A stretch of DNA of 64,000 nucleotides from Candidatus Helarchaeota archaeon (GTDB lineage Archaea; Asgardarchaeota; Lokiarchaeia; Helarchaeales; JABXJV01), in the NCBI GenBank assembly GCA_013375355.1, contig JABXJV010000421.1, positions 1 to 64,000 of the forward strand. Direction: 5' to 3'. A program made the position numbers and the translations under genes. How positions within the stretch are numbered: the first letter of the stretch is position 1; each line of letters opens with the position of its first letter. The notes below the pieces were generated by a model. It saw nothing but the letters and a program-made list of their open reading frames with translations. It did not search any database and had not been told where the DNA came from. Below, piece by piece: positions 37,544 to 45,891 of this stretch.

Positions 37544-38416
37544 TCAAATTTTCAATAGGCTGAATACAGAGATTATATCATTTTTTGAAAAATCCTCAGA
37601 AAGCAAATTAAAAATTGATTGTCGATTGTAAATTTTATTACTATTTATGGTTAGAACCTTCTTTCCAATATTAATTCTATTAACATTTAATTTTGATTTA
37701 TATCTTGATAGAAATTCTTGTTCTCTATCCCATAATAAAATAGTTTTAATCCATAAGTTACTTAAAACTTGTAAAATAATTGAAGAGACATATGTGGTCC
37801 AATTTCTTCCATGAGCACAATTACCAATCCATAGTTTTTGTTCTTTATTCCAAGTAAAGACATTTGTGATTAATGGATATTTTGAGCAAGTCGGTGGTTT
37901 ATATTTATGAATTAAACAACATTTTGTGTCGAAATCGAATGCAATACAAAATTGTTCATTATTTATTTCTTTTAATTTTAATCTATATTTACCTTTTTTA
38001 TTGTAAAAATTTTCAAAAGGAAAAATTCTTTCAGAAATTATTCTATTATAATCAATTAATTCAACAGAATAGTTACCATGACAACAACCATGAAAATCTC
38101 GGCAATCTGTTAAACAATCAGGAGATTTTTTAGCAATTCTATTTAAAAATGCTTCTCGAATTAAATCATGAAGCGTCATCGAATCTTGAATAAAAGATTT
38201 AACTAAAATATTTTTAAATAAATTTTGAAATTTTAAAATTCTTTTTAAATTTAATTCCTTTTCTGTATAATCATTAAATTTTTCTAGATTTGCTTTTTGG
38301 AACTCAAACTCTAAATCTGGTAGAGCTAAATAATCTAAAATTAGTTCAAAAATTTCAAATATTTTAATACCGTGATGAATTTTTATGAAGTATTTAAGAT
38401 TTATGACTTTTTGCAT
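37544..38416 (-). CDS. Cysteine-cluster protein (YkgJ-like), long form
   Basis: 290 residues. The centre has CLTDCRDFHGCC, then FCIAFDFDTKCCLIHKYKPPTCSKYPL, the CxxxC...CC...C pattern of YkgJ-like proteins, and a late Cys-His in GNCAHGRNW. N- and C-terminal parts are helical with no known domain. It is encoded near a shorter YkgJ protein on the other strand, so the two may share substrates; the function is unknown. Confidence 0.72.
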   Translation of the reverse strand: MQKVINLKYFIKIHHGIKIFEIFELILDYLALPDLEFEFQKANLEKFNDYTEKELNLKRILKFQNLFKNILVKSFIQDSMTLHDLIREAFLNRIAKKSPDCLTDCRDFHGCCHGNYSVELIDYNRIISERIFPFENFYNKKGKYRLKLKEINNEQFCIAFDFDTKCCLIHKYKPPTCSKYPLITNVFTWNKEQKLWIGNCAHGRNWTTYVSSIILQVLSNLWIKTILLWDREQEFLSRYKSKLNVNRINIGKKVLTINSNKIYNRQSIFNLLSEDFSKNDIISVFSLLKI

Positions 38417-38483
38417 TATTTGATTCCTTAAGGATTTATAAAATTATTAGTTATTGAATGAGAATTAAAAAAATTCAATAGAA

Positions 38484-38906
38484 TTAATGACTCATTCTAT
38501 TTAATAACTTATTAATTACGTCAAACAATGAATTATAATGATTTTTTATATCTGAGGCAAAATTTGTAATGGCAATTGACAATTTATTCGTAGTTTTCGC
38601 AATTTTTTCTGCTATAGCTCTCGTTATTAATTCATTTCTTACTCCAAACATAAGTGGTATTGTAGACGAATTAATTTGATTTAAATTATCCAATTTCATT
38701 GGAACAGCAATTGCTATTGTGCCAATTCTATAATTTTTATCTGTTAAAAAAATCATAACTCCATTATTAAATTCGGTTAAAAATGCAATAATTTTTGTAT
38801 TATCTGAAATAAATTTTTCTTCTTTTAGCCAATTTAAATCATTTCTTTCGTTATTTACATTCATTTTATTTCCCCAAAGAGAAACATTTAGAAATAAATT
38901 TTCCAA
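38484..38906 (-). CDS. PAC4 (PSMG4)-like proteasome assembly chaperone
   Basis: 140 residues with the PAC3/PAC4 fold pattern: central strands (IIAFLTEFNNGVMIFLTD, then GTIAIAVPMKLD), then a conserved helix, ELITRAIAEKIAKTTNKL, and a strand (SIAITNF). By memory this aligns with human PSMG4, especially LA-RLARKTNKQVFVSY. It lies 85 bp downstream of a proteasome beta gene on the same strand, which supports an assembly role. The start may be Met15 (MNVNNE). Homology is by eye and needs a profile search. Confidence 0.62.
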   Translation of the reverse strand: MENLFLNVSLWGNKMNVNNERNDLNWLKEEKFISDNTKIIAFLTEFNNGVMIFLTDKNYRIGTIAIAVPMKLDNLNQINSSTIPLMFGVRNELITRAIAEKIAKTTNKLSIAITNFASDIKNHYNSLFDVINKLLNRMSH

Positions 38907-38991
38907 AAAACTTACAAAAAAATAATTAGTTTTAAAATTAAAAAGATATTTTTTAAATAAAAATTAGAATTTTTTTAATCTAATTTTTCAA

Positions 38992-39597
38992 TTATAAATT
39001 AATTTCCGAAAATTCGGCCCCTTTTTGACTTATTAATAGAACATCTATTCCATTTCCAGATAACGGATCTCTTTCAGAAGCAGATTTTATTGCTTTTATT
39101 AAAAGTTGTTTACCTTCTTCAAGCGACATATTTTCTTTATATTCTTCTTCCAATACTCCTATTGCCACTTGAGCTCCTGTTCCAATCGCAGCATAGACAT
39201 CATCTATGAGTGAACCAATCAAATCAAGTGCAAATAATTGACCGCCCTTAGCGTCAATTCCGCCTACTAAAGTATCTGTAAAATACGGAAACCAGCGCCT
39301 GGAATATAATACACCAGACATAAATTTTGCAGTACTTTTAACTGAAATTTTTCTTCCCCTTTCAAAACTGAATAATGAAGTATAAGCTCTAATAGTACTA
39401 GTAAGTATTTGAAAATCTGAGATAAGACCAGCGCAAGCTATCCCTATCCAATCAGTAACTTTAAAAACTTTCTTGCCAGTTTTGCTTATTACCCTACCAG
39501 CAAAATGAACTCTTTTTTCAGAAGCTAAAACTACTCCATCTTTACACACGAGGCCACAAGTCGTGGCTCCCGGTGCCCATGATATTCCATAAGACAT
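38992..39597 (-). CDS. Proteasome beta-type subunit, probably without catalytic Thr1
   Basis: 201 residues of Ntn-hydrolase fold, 20S core beta type. After an 11-residue leader the sequence reads A-TTCGLVCKDGVVLASEKR. Aligned with the usual TTTVGIVCKDGVVLATDKR, the nucleophile Thr1 is Ala, Asp17 is Glu, Lys33 is kept (GKKVFK), Ser129 is Thr (GTGAQ), and Asp166/Ser169 are kept (RDPLSGNGID). It may be a structural beta subunit like the inactive ones of eukaryotes; a catalytic partner would be elsewhere. Same-strand neighbour of the PAC4-like gene. Confidence 0.85.
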   Translation of the reverse strand: MSYGISWAPGATTCGLVCKDGVVLASEKRVHFAGRVISKTGKKVFKVTDWIGIACAGLISDFQILTSTIRAYTSLFSFERGRKISVKSTAKFMSGVLYSRRWFPYFTDTLVGGIDAKGGQLFALDLIGSLIDDVYAAIGTGAQVAIGVLEEEYKENMSLEEGKQLLIKAIKSASERDPLSGNGIDVLLISQKGAEFSEINL

Positions 39598-39697
39598 TTA
39601 ATTCACCAATTATTCATTTTTATATACAATTAAATATTGTAAAATTACTCTAAAATATTTTCTTTATCTACTTTTATTATTATCTTAGGGTTAAAAA

Positions 39698-39952
39698 TTG
39701 CCTAGTGAAATAAGATCATTATTGAATAAAATTAAATGGGATCCTCAATTAAAAAGGAAAGATTTTCTTGTGACATTTATTCATAGAGGAATTCCGAGAA
39801 ACAGAAAAACTATTGAATCCAAACAATTAAGAGATATTACTCAGAATTTTTTTTCATATAAAGATAATGGAAATATAACGCATATCCCATTTCATAGGAT
39901 AATTGAGATTAAGAATAAAGAAACAAATGAAATAATATATTTAAAAAAATGA
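39698..39952 (+). CDS. DUF504 / UPF0248 (MJ1316-type RNA-related) protein
   Basis: 84 residues from a TTG start. It matches the DUF504 pattern: KIKWDP, FLVTFIHRGIPRNRKTI, and IPFHRIIEI. The family (also called the MJ1316 domain) is thought to bind RNA ends. It precedes NOG1 by 9 bp on the same strand, forming an operon, which hints at RNA or ribosome-related work. Confidence 0.78.
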   Translation: MPSEIRSLLNKIKWDPQLKRKDFLVTFIHRGIPRNRKTIESKQLRDITQNFFSYKDNGNITHIPFHRIIEIKNKETNEIIYLKK

Positions 39953-39961
39953 GATAGTATA

Positions 39962-40972
39962 ATGAATCCTTTTAAAATAACGTATATCCCACATTCACAA
40001 GAATTATTAGATATTTCATTTCACAAAACTTCTAAACTAGATTTAAAAGTTAATCCAAAATTTTCATCCAAAAAAAAGGCAAGACTAAAGGAAATAAAAA
40101 GAATTAATCATGTAGCACAATTTATTAAGAATAAGATTATAAAAATTGTTAAATCTTTTCCTACCTTTGATAAACTTCACCCTTTTTACTATGAATTAAC
40201 AAATATTTTGGTAAATGTTAAAAATGTTAAAAAATTACTTGGCTCACTAACTGGAAATTATAATGTTATAGGGAAAATTTTAAATAAAGCAGTAAGGAGA
40301 ATTCGATCATTTGAAAATCCGAAAGATATAGCACAAGAAAGAGTAAGATTTTATGGTAGAATTTCGTCAATAATTTATAGAATGGACAAAAAATTAGAAG
40401 AATTAAGAAATATTAGAAGCATTTTAATTAAGTTGCCTTCGGTCTCATTTGATATTCCAACAATAGTTGTTGCAGGATATCCAAATGTTGGAAAAAGTTC
40501 CCTCGTAAAAAATATTTCTTCAGCAACTCCAAAAATAGATTATTATCCATTTACAACAAAATCTATCAATATCGGTTATACTACATTTAATAATTTACGA
40601 TTTCAAATATTGGATACTCCCGGATTATTAGATAGAGAATTATTAAAACGTAATAAAATAGAATTACAAGCAATTATCGCCTTGAAATATCTGGCAAAAA
40701 AAATTGCTTTTATAATAGATCCTTCTGAAACTTGTGGCTATCCGATAAATAATCAAATAAATTTATATAGAGAGATTTGTGATTTCTTCCCAAAAATTCC
40801 TATATTATTAATATTTAATAAAATCGACCTAATTTCAAAGGAAAGACTTGAAATTATTTTAGAAAACGAAATATTTAAACAGAGTATATTTTTTATAATA
40901 GCTACTCAAGGAAAGGGAATTCCAAAATTATTAGAAGAATTATTTAACAATATTAAAGGAAAAAATAATTGA
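39962..40972 (+). CDS. NOG1-type GTPase (ribosome biogenesis)
   Basis: 336 residues. The N-terminal helical domain (about 1-160, with IVKSFPTFDKLHPFYYELTN) is the NOG1 hallmark. The GTPase domain has G1 GYPNVGKSS (G172 on), PFTTKSINIGYTT (G2), DTPGLLDR (G3) and NKIDL (G4). It is an OBG-HflX-like superfamily member that assists large-subunit maturation. It lacks the long C-terminal extension of eukaryotic NOG1, as in archaea. Confidence 0.9.
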   Translation: MNPFKITYIPHSQELLDISFHKTSKLDLKVNPKFSSKKKARLKEIKRINHVAQFIKNKIIKIVKSFPTFDKLHPFYYELTNILVNVKNVKKLLGSLTGNYNVIGKILNKAVRRIRSFENPKDIAQERVRFYGRISSIIYRMDKKLEELRNIRSILIKLPSVSFDIPTIVVAGYPNVGKSSLVKNISSATPKIDYYPFTTKSINIGYTTFNNLRFQILDTPGLLDRELLKRNKIELQAIIALKYLAKKIAFIIDPSETCGYPINNQINLYREICDFFPKIPILLIFNKIDLISKERLEIILENEIFKQSIFFIIATQGKGIPKLLEELFNNIKGKNN

Positions 40973-40985
40973 ATAGATTTTACTT

Positions 40986-41114
40986 TTAACCTACCCCATT
41001 TATTGCTACTTTGATCATTTCAAGAATATTGATAATTAATGGAAATCCTATCAATAAAGCAAATACTAATCCAATACTAATTAACAAGACCTTTTCCACT
41101 GTTAATTCTACCAC
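40986..41114 (-). CDS. Very small membrane protein (42 aa, GTG start)
   Basis: A frame of 42 codons from GTG 41114 with an upstream GGGGT as likely ribosome binding site. It holds LTVEKVLLISIG, a hydrophobic helix (LVFALLIGFPLIINIL) and an end in NGVG. It shares the T-x-E-x-x-LL-then-helix layout of the 62-aa protein at 37267-37455. The open frame continues upstream for 18 codons without a usual start codon. The function is unknown. Confidence 0.5.
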   Translation of the reverse strand: MVELTVEKVLLISIGLVFALLIGFPLIINILEMIKVAINGVG

Positions 41115-41254
41115 AATTGTACCCCATCTTTTTTCAATATATTTTAAAAAAAGGTTATTAAAACGCCACTATTTTTTTGAGAGTCAATTTTAAGATTCAT
41201 TATATGATTTAAAATAAAGGAAATCAAAAATTAAGGTTAAAAAATGCCATTAAT

Positions 41255-42319
41255 TTAAAAAAAAGAAAGTTTTCTCCTTCCCGTTTTAACATTACCTTTT
41301 ATTTTTATTTTAGTATCACAATTTGAGCAAGTATTTTTTTGGGTTAAATTTTTGAGAGTTATTGAATAGCCCACACGTTTAATAATGGTATTTCTACACT
41401 TTGGGCAATATGTATTTTCATATTCATCAATAGAAACGTTACCCGCATAGACATAATGCAATCCAACTTCTTCATAAGCTATTTTGCATGCGTTTATAAT
41501 CGTTTCATATGGCGTACGTGGTGCATTCAATTTATACATTGGTCTATAAGCTGAAAAATGAAGAGGCACATCAATAGCCAAAGAATTTTTAACCCATTTA
41601 GCTAAATTTGTAATTTCACTCAGATCATCATTATAACCTGGTATAATTAAATTAGTACATTCCACAAATACACCTTTTTTATGCATATATTCGGTTGCTT
41701 CTATTACTCGATTAAATCCGCCTTTTGGAGTTAAACAAACTTTTTGATAAAATTCATCAGTAAAAGCTTTGATATCGACATTTGCGGCATCTACCCCAGC
41801 CTTTATTAGTTCTTCGAGTGGATCAAGATTAATATAACCATTAGTAACGAGTATATTTTTGATTTCCGCTTTTTTTGCAAGTTTTATAGTATCTAGGATA
41901 AATTCAAACCAGATAAGTGGTTCATTATAAGTATAAGCAATGCTAGTACAATTATTTGAAGCAGCCATCTCAACTACATCGTCTGAAGTTTTTTCTTTAA
42001 GAAATCTTTTGGTGCTTTCTACATTTGTTTGTGAAATTGAATAGTTTTGACAATGTTTACAATGAAGTGAACATCCAACTGATGATATAGAAAAGGCACT
42101 TGAACCTGGGAAAAAATTGTAAAGAGGTTTTTTTTCTATTGGGTCAATTGCAATTGAAGATAATGAACCATAAATTAAAGTATATAATCTTCCTCCCTCA
42201 TTTTTTCTAGTTCCACAAATTCCAATTTTATTTGGATATATTTTACACATTCTTGGACATATTTTACATTGAACTACATCATTCTCTAATTTCTTATAAT
42301 ATAAAGCTGGTTTTTTCAA
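41255..42319 (-). CDS. amrS: AmmeMemoRadiSam radical SAM enzyme (AmrS)
   Basis: 354 residues. It has an N-terminal CKICPRMC and GICGTRKN, the radical-SAM cluster CSLHCKHC at the motif SVGCSLHCKHCQNYSISQ, a DVKAF-type strand (VDIKAFTDEFY), and a C-terminal zinc ribbon (CPKC, CSNC). This matches AmrS, the pyruvate-formate-lyase-activase-like protein that usually goes with AMMECR1 and Memo. Neither partner gene is in the window. The product of the system is unknown. Confidence 0.87.
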   Translation of the reverse strand: MKKPALYYKKLENDVVQCKICPRMCKIYPNKIGICGTRKNEGGRLYTLIYGSLSSIAIDPIEKKPLYNFFPGSSAFSISSVGCSLHCKHCQNYSISQTNVESTKRFLKEKTSDDVVEMAASNNCTSIAYTYNEPLIWFEFILDTIKLAKKAEIKNILVTNGYINLDPLEELIKAGVDAANVDIKAFTDEFYQKVCLTPKGGFNRVIEATEYMHKKGVFVECTNLIIPGYNDDLSEITNLAKWVKNSLAIDVPLHFSAYRPMYKLNAPRTPYETIINACKIAYEEVGLHYVYAGNVSIDEYENTYCPKCRNTIIKRVGYSITLKNLTQKNTCSNCDTKIKIKGNVKTGRRKLSFF

Positions 42320-42483
42320 AAAAATCGCCTAAAAAAAATATTGGTTAGGAAATAAATTTAAAATTTAATTAAAAATCATATAATAAATTAGATTAGATTT
42401 TAAAATATTTTTTAATTAGAAAACAATTATTAAAGAATCGACTACAAATTAGAATTATTTATATTATTTAGGAGAATTTCAAA

Positions 42484-43377
42484 ATGATTATTATCCCTGG
42501 ACCAGCTTCCCAAATCCTTGGAATTAAAGTTGCAAAATTAATTAATGCAGAAATAGTACAAGTAAAATTTAAAAATTTTCCAGATGGTGAACATTATATT
42601 AAAATAGAGAATGGTAAGACAATAAAAAATCAAGAAGTTATACTAATTCAATCTACTTATTCACCTCAAGATAATAATTTAATGGAATTATTAATGATTC
42701 TTGACGGATTAAAAAGTTTACTGCCAAGATCTATAATTTTAATAGTTCCATATCTATGTTATAGTCGTCAAGATAAACGTTTTTTAAAGGGAGAACCTTT
42801 AACTGCTGAAATTGTCTGTAAAATTATAGAAAAAATTGGAGAGCCCTTATTAAAAAAATTTTTGACTGTAGATATACATTCAGAAAAAGTTTTAGATTAT
42901 TTTAGTAAGAAGATTGAGGTAAAAAATCTGTCAGCTATGCCACTATTTGGTAAATATTTTAAAATTCTTAACTTAAAAGACCCATGTGTGATTGCACCTG
43001 ATGAAGGAGCCTTAAATAGATCAAAGATAGTAGCAGATTTCATAAATGCGGATTGCAATTGTCTAACCAAAAAACGTGATTTAAATACAGGGGAAATTTC
43101 AATTCAAATGAAAGATTTATCTATTAAGACCCGTGATGTCATATTTATTGATGATATTATTTCCACAGGTGGTACTATGGCAAGAGCAATAAAAATGGCT
43201 AAGAACCAAGGTGCAAATAATATATATGCGGTATGTACACATCCATTACTAATTCAGAATGCAAAATATAGAATTCTTCAGGCAGGAGCAAAAGAAATTA
43301 TTGCGACTGATTGTATTCCTTCAGAATGTAGTAAAATTAGTGTTGCTCCTTTATTAGCCGATTTCTTAACAAAATAA
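42484..43377 (+). CDS. prs: Ribose-phosphate pyrophosphokinase
   Basis: A 297-residue PRPP synthetase that supplies PRPP for nucleotides, histidine and tryptophan. Motifs: NFPDGEHYIKI, the flexible loop region PYLCYSRQDKRF, DIHSE (metal), IAPDEGA, and the PRPP loop VIFIDDIISTGGT. It lacks the bacterial regulatory length, as in archaea. It is first in a tight rightward cluster with the tRNA methyltransferase and RNase Z. Confidence 0.93.
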   Translation: MIIIPGPASQILGIKVAKLINAEIVQVKFKNFPDGEHYIKIENGKTIKNQEVILIQSTYSPQDNNLMELLMILDGLKSLLPRSIILIVPYLCYSRQDKRFLKGEPLTAEIVCKIIEKIGEPLLKKFLTVDIHSEKVLDYFSKKIEVKNLSAMPLFGKYFKILNLKDPCVIAPDEGALNRSKIVADFINADCNCLTKKRDLNTGEISIQMKDLSIKTRDVIFIDDIISTGGTMARAIKMAKNQGANNIYAVCTHPLLIQNAKYRILQAGAKEIIATDCIPSECSKISVAPLLADFLTK

Positions 43378-43387
43378 TTGTTTAAAA

Positions 43388-44434
43388 ATGGTATCTAAAA
43401 AAACATTTTTTTTAACGCTCAGTGGTGAAAATATAAATTTATCTAAATTTGAAATAATTTCCCTTTTTAAATCAAAAAATACTAAATTTTTTAATGTAAA
43501 ACTAATAGATCGTCTTTTAATTATCTCATCTGAAAAAAATATTTCAAATTATATTGCTTCAAGAGCAGCCCTTACACATGATATTTCTGAATTATTAATG
43601 GTAAGTTCTATTGAAGAGCATGACATTATTGAATCCTTAAAAAGGATAGATTTAAATAAAAAAATTGAAAATAAAAAATCTTTTGCAGTAAGAATTCAAA
43701 AAATTGGACTTAAAGATATTAATTCTGAATATTTTGAAAGAATAATTGGAAGAATTATTTTTAATAAAATTAAAAAAAAGATAAGGGTTGATTTATTAAA
43801 TCCTGATATTCTATTTTATGGAGTTTTTGTTAAAAACAAATTTGTTTTTGGTATTAATAACGCACAAAAAATAAGAAGCAATTTTAAGCCAAATTCACTT
43901 AAATCTAGACCCTTTTTTCATCCAAGTGCATTAAATCCACTATTGGCTAGGGTTATGGTTAATTTATCTCAAATCAAAGAAACTGATATTTTTCTTGATC
44001 CTTTTTGTGGAACTGGAAGTATTTTAATTGAAGCTTTTTTAGTTGGATGTAATAAATTAATAGGAATAGATATTAATCATAAAATGATAAGCGGTGCGAA
44101 AAGAAATCTTATAAAAATTGGAGTAAAAAATATGGAACTATTATTAAGTGATTCTAATCATATTCCGTTAAGATCAGTATCTGGTATAGCAACCGATCCA
44201 CCGTATGGCAGGAGTAGTTCCACATATAAAAAACCACTAATTCTCTTAATAGAAAATTTCTTTTTAGAAATGAGTGATTTAATTTTAAAAAATCAGTTAA
44301 TTACATTGGCGTTGCCATCCCATATCAAGTTAGTCGAGTTGATAGATAATTTATATTTTGAAATTATAAATGAGTTTAATCAATATATACATTCTTCGTT
44401 AACTAGAAGAATATATGTAATTCAAAAAAAATGA
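43388..44434 (+). CDS. tRNA (guanine-10-N2) methyltransferase, THUMP-MTase (Trm11/TrmG10 type)
   Basis: 348 residues. The N-terminal half is a THUMP-like RNA-binding region ([13 protein letters not shown]). The C-terminal half is a Rossmann methyltransferase with [15 protein letters not shown] (SAM site) and the N2-methylation motif TDPPYGRSS. This fits the archaeal Trm-G10 enzyme, which methylates G10 of tRNA. It lies 10 bp after prs and 14 bp before the RNase Z gene, so two tRNA-processing genes are linked. Confidence 0.85.
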   Translation: MVSKKTFFLTLSGENINLSKFEIISLFKSKNTKFFNVKLIDRLLIISSEKNISNYIASRAALTHDISELLMVSSIEEHDIIESLKRIDLNKKIENKKSFAVRIQKIGLKDINSEYFERIIGRIIFNKIKKKIRVDLLNPDILFYGVFVKNKFVFGINNAQKIRSNFKPNSLKSRPFFHPSALNPLLARVMVNLSQIKETDIFLDPFCGTGSILIEAFLVGCNKLIGIDINHKMISGAKRNLIKIGVKNMELLLSDSNHIPLRSVSGIATDPPYGRSSSTYKKPLILLIENFFLEMSDLILKNQLITLALPSHIKLVELIDNLYFEIINEFNQYIHSSLTRRIYVIQKK

Positions 44435-44448
44435 GAAATGAAATAAAT

Positions 44449-45377
44449 ATGGAAATAATTTTTTTAGGAACATCTGGGACAGTTCCAACTGTTACACGCA
44501 GTTTGCCTGCAATAATGATAAAAAGAGAAGATGATTTTTTGCTTTTTGATTGCGGTGAAAAAAACTAATTAATTGTAGTTTTCACTAAGGCACACAACTT
44601 CAATTTAGAAAAGCAAAAATCAGTTTTTTTAAGATTAATAAGATTTTTCTTTCGCATTTACATGGCGATCATATTACTGGTTTACCTGGTTTAGTGATGT
44701 CATTAGCTTTAGGTAAAAGAGAAAAAAATCTTTCAATTTATGGACCCAAGGGGATTAAAGAATTTATAAATAACGTTATTGATACAATGCATTTTGATTT
44801 AACATATCCTTTAGAAATAGTTGAAATAAACGGAGAGGAAAATTTTGAATTTTTAAATTACAAAATTACGTGTTTTCCTTTAGAACATAGGATATTTACA
44901 TTAGGATTTATTATTATTGAAAAACCAACTGCAAAATTCGATGTTGAAAAGGCCAAATCGTTAAACATTCCAAAAGGCCCTTTATGGGGAAAATTAAAAT
45001 CAGGAGAAAGTATTTATTTAAATAATGGAAGAGTTATCCAACCTTCTCAAGTTTTAGGTAATATAAAACCCGGAAAAAAAATATTATATTGTACAGATAC
45101 TCGTCCTACAATTAAGACAGAAGATTTAAGTAAGAACGCAGATTTACTAATTCATGATGGCATGTTTGAAGAAAATTTAAAGGACTTTGCTACAATTGGG
45201 GGACATTCAACAGTAGTTGAAGCAGCAAAACTAGCTAAAAATGCGAATGTAAAAAAATTAATCCTTTTCCATATAAGTTCAAGATATGAAAATAATAGTT
45301 CTATTTTAGAACTTCAAGCAAGAAATATTTTTCCTCATTCATTCATAGCTGAAGATCTTATGAGAATTTTAGTTTAA
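44449..45377 (+). CDS. rnz: Ribonuclease Z, two exons separated by a 29-nt BHB intron
   Basis: tRNA 3'-processing endonuclease of the MBL fold. Exon 1 (44449-44559) encodes [20 protein letters not shown]... to DCGE; exon 2 (44589-45377) begins GTQ and contains the metal-binding HLHGDH (60-65), DTRPT, HDGMFEE and a late HxS element (LFHISSRYE). Splicing gives 299 residues and restores the family motif DCGEGTQ. Unspliced, the frame ends in a TAA inside the intron. Neighbours are prs and a tRNA methyltransferase. Confidence 0.87.
44560..44588 (+). other. BHB intron (29 nt) in the RNase Z mRNA
   Basis: Fold: outer helix TGC:GCA (exons), central 4-bp helix GGTG:CACT with one wobble, 3-nt bulges AAA (5') and AAG (3'), inner stem AAAACTA:TAGTTTT, and an 8-nt loop. 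Cutting after base two of each bulge joins ...GGTGAA to GGCACA..., keeping frame and restoring DCGEGTQ. Confidence 0.85.
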
Positions 45378-45422
45378 AACAGCAATTTAACTTAAATTGG
45401 TTTGAATTCCAAAAATTTAATC

Positions 45423-45716
45423 TTAATTTCCTCCATGTATTGATGGAAGAAAAGTAATAATATCGTTATTTTTTAAGATAGTATTCAAGTTATTTAATAA
45501 ATCTACAGAGATCTCATTGATTAGAATAATAATATAAGGCCTGATTTTATTTTTATTTTCAGTTAAAACGTATTTTTTGAATTCAGATCCATATTTATTG
45601 GAAAGTTGGATTATTAATTCTTTTAAGAGTAATTGATCTTTTTCTATTATTAAATTTAATTCGTTTATCTTTGTAATAGAACTTAAAGAACCGTAGAATT
45701 TTAATTGAAGATTTAA
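45423..45716 (-). CDS. MoaD/ThiS/SAMP-like ubiquitin-fold protein, start not visible
   Basis: A frame of 97 codons reading KFYGSLSSITK... (first strand of MoaD), later RPYIIILINEISVD, and ending NNDIITFLPSIHGGN. The pattern and the near-terminal Gly-Gly fit MoaD/SAMP proteins used in sulfur transfer or protein conjugation. Processing would have to remove the final Asn. No ATG, GTG or TTG lies between the preceding in-frame TAA (45717-45719) and the first conserved strand, so the 5' end may be mutated, use a rare start, or be spliced from upstream (ATG at 45794). Confidence 0.6.
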   Translation of the reverse strand, partial: LNLQLKFYGSLSSITKINELNLIIEKDQLLLKELIIQLSNKYGSEFKKYVLTENKNKIRPYIIILINEISVDLLNNLNTILKNNDIITFLPSIHGGN

Positions 45717-45796
45717 TTAAATGACCTTCTAATAGATTATTGATATTATAAAATAAATCAATTTGATTTTATAAACTTATCAATTAACTTGCATAT

Positions 45797-45873
45797 TCAC
45801 TTTTCTGAAAGCCTCTCTTTCAATTTTTAAATGTGCATTAAAAATTTAATATTATTTACTTTCAAAAAAGTGA
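45797..45873. promoter_or_regulatory. Inverted repeat upstream of orc1/cdc6-2
   Basis: TCACTTTTCTGAAAG (45797-45811) and CTTTCAAAAAAGTGA (45859-45873) are inverted arms with one mismatch, 47 bp apart, ending 18 bp before the ATG of the second orc1/cdc6 gene. A TATA-like sequence (TTTAATATTATTTA) lies just inside the right arm. An operator, possibly for autoregulation by Orc or the downstream HTH protein, is plausible. Confidence 0.45.
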
Positions 45874-45891
45874 CTGAGAGCTATTTATAAA

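Noticed and set aside
40986..41193. BHB intron in the 42-aa membrane ORF to reach an upstream ATG
   Set aside because: Candidate pairings around the T7 run gave no fold with two 3-nt bulges and a frame-restoring cut.
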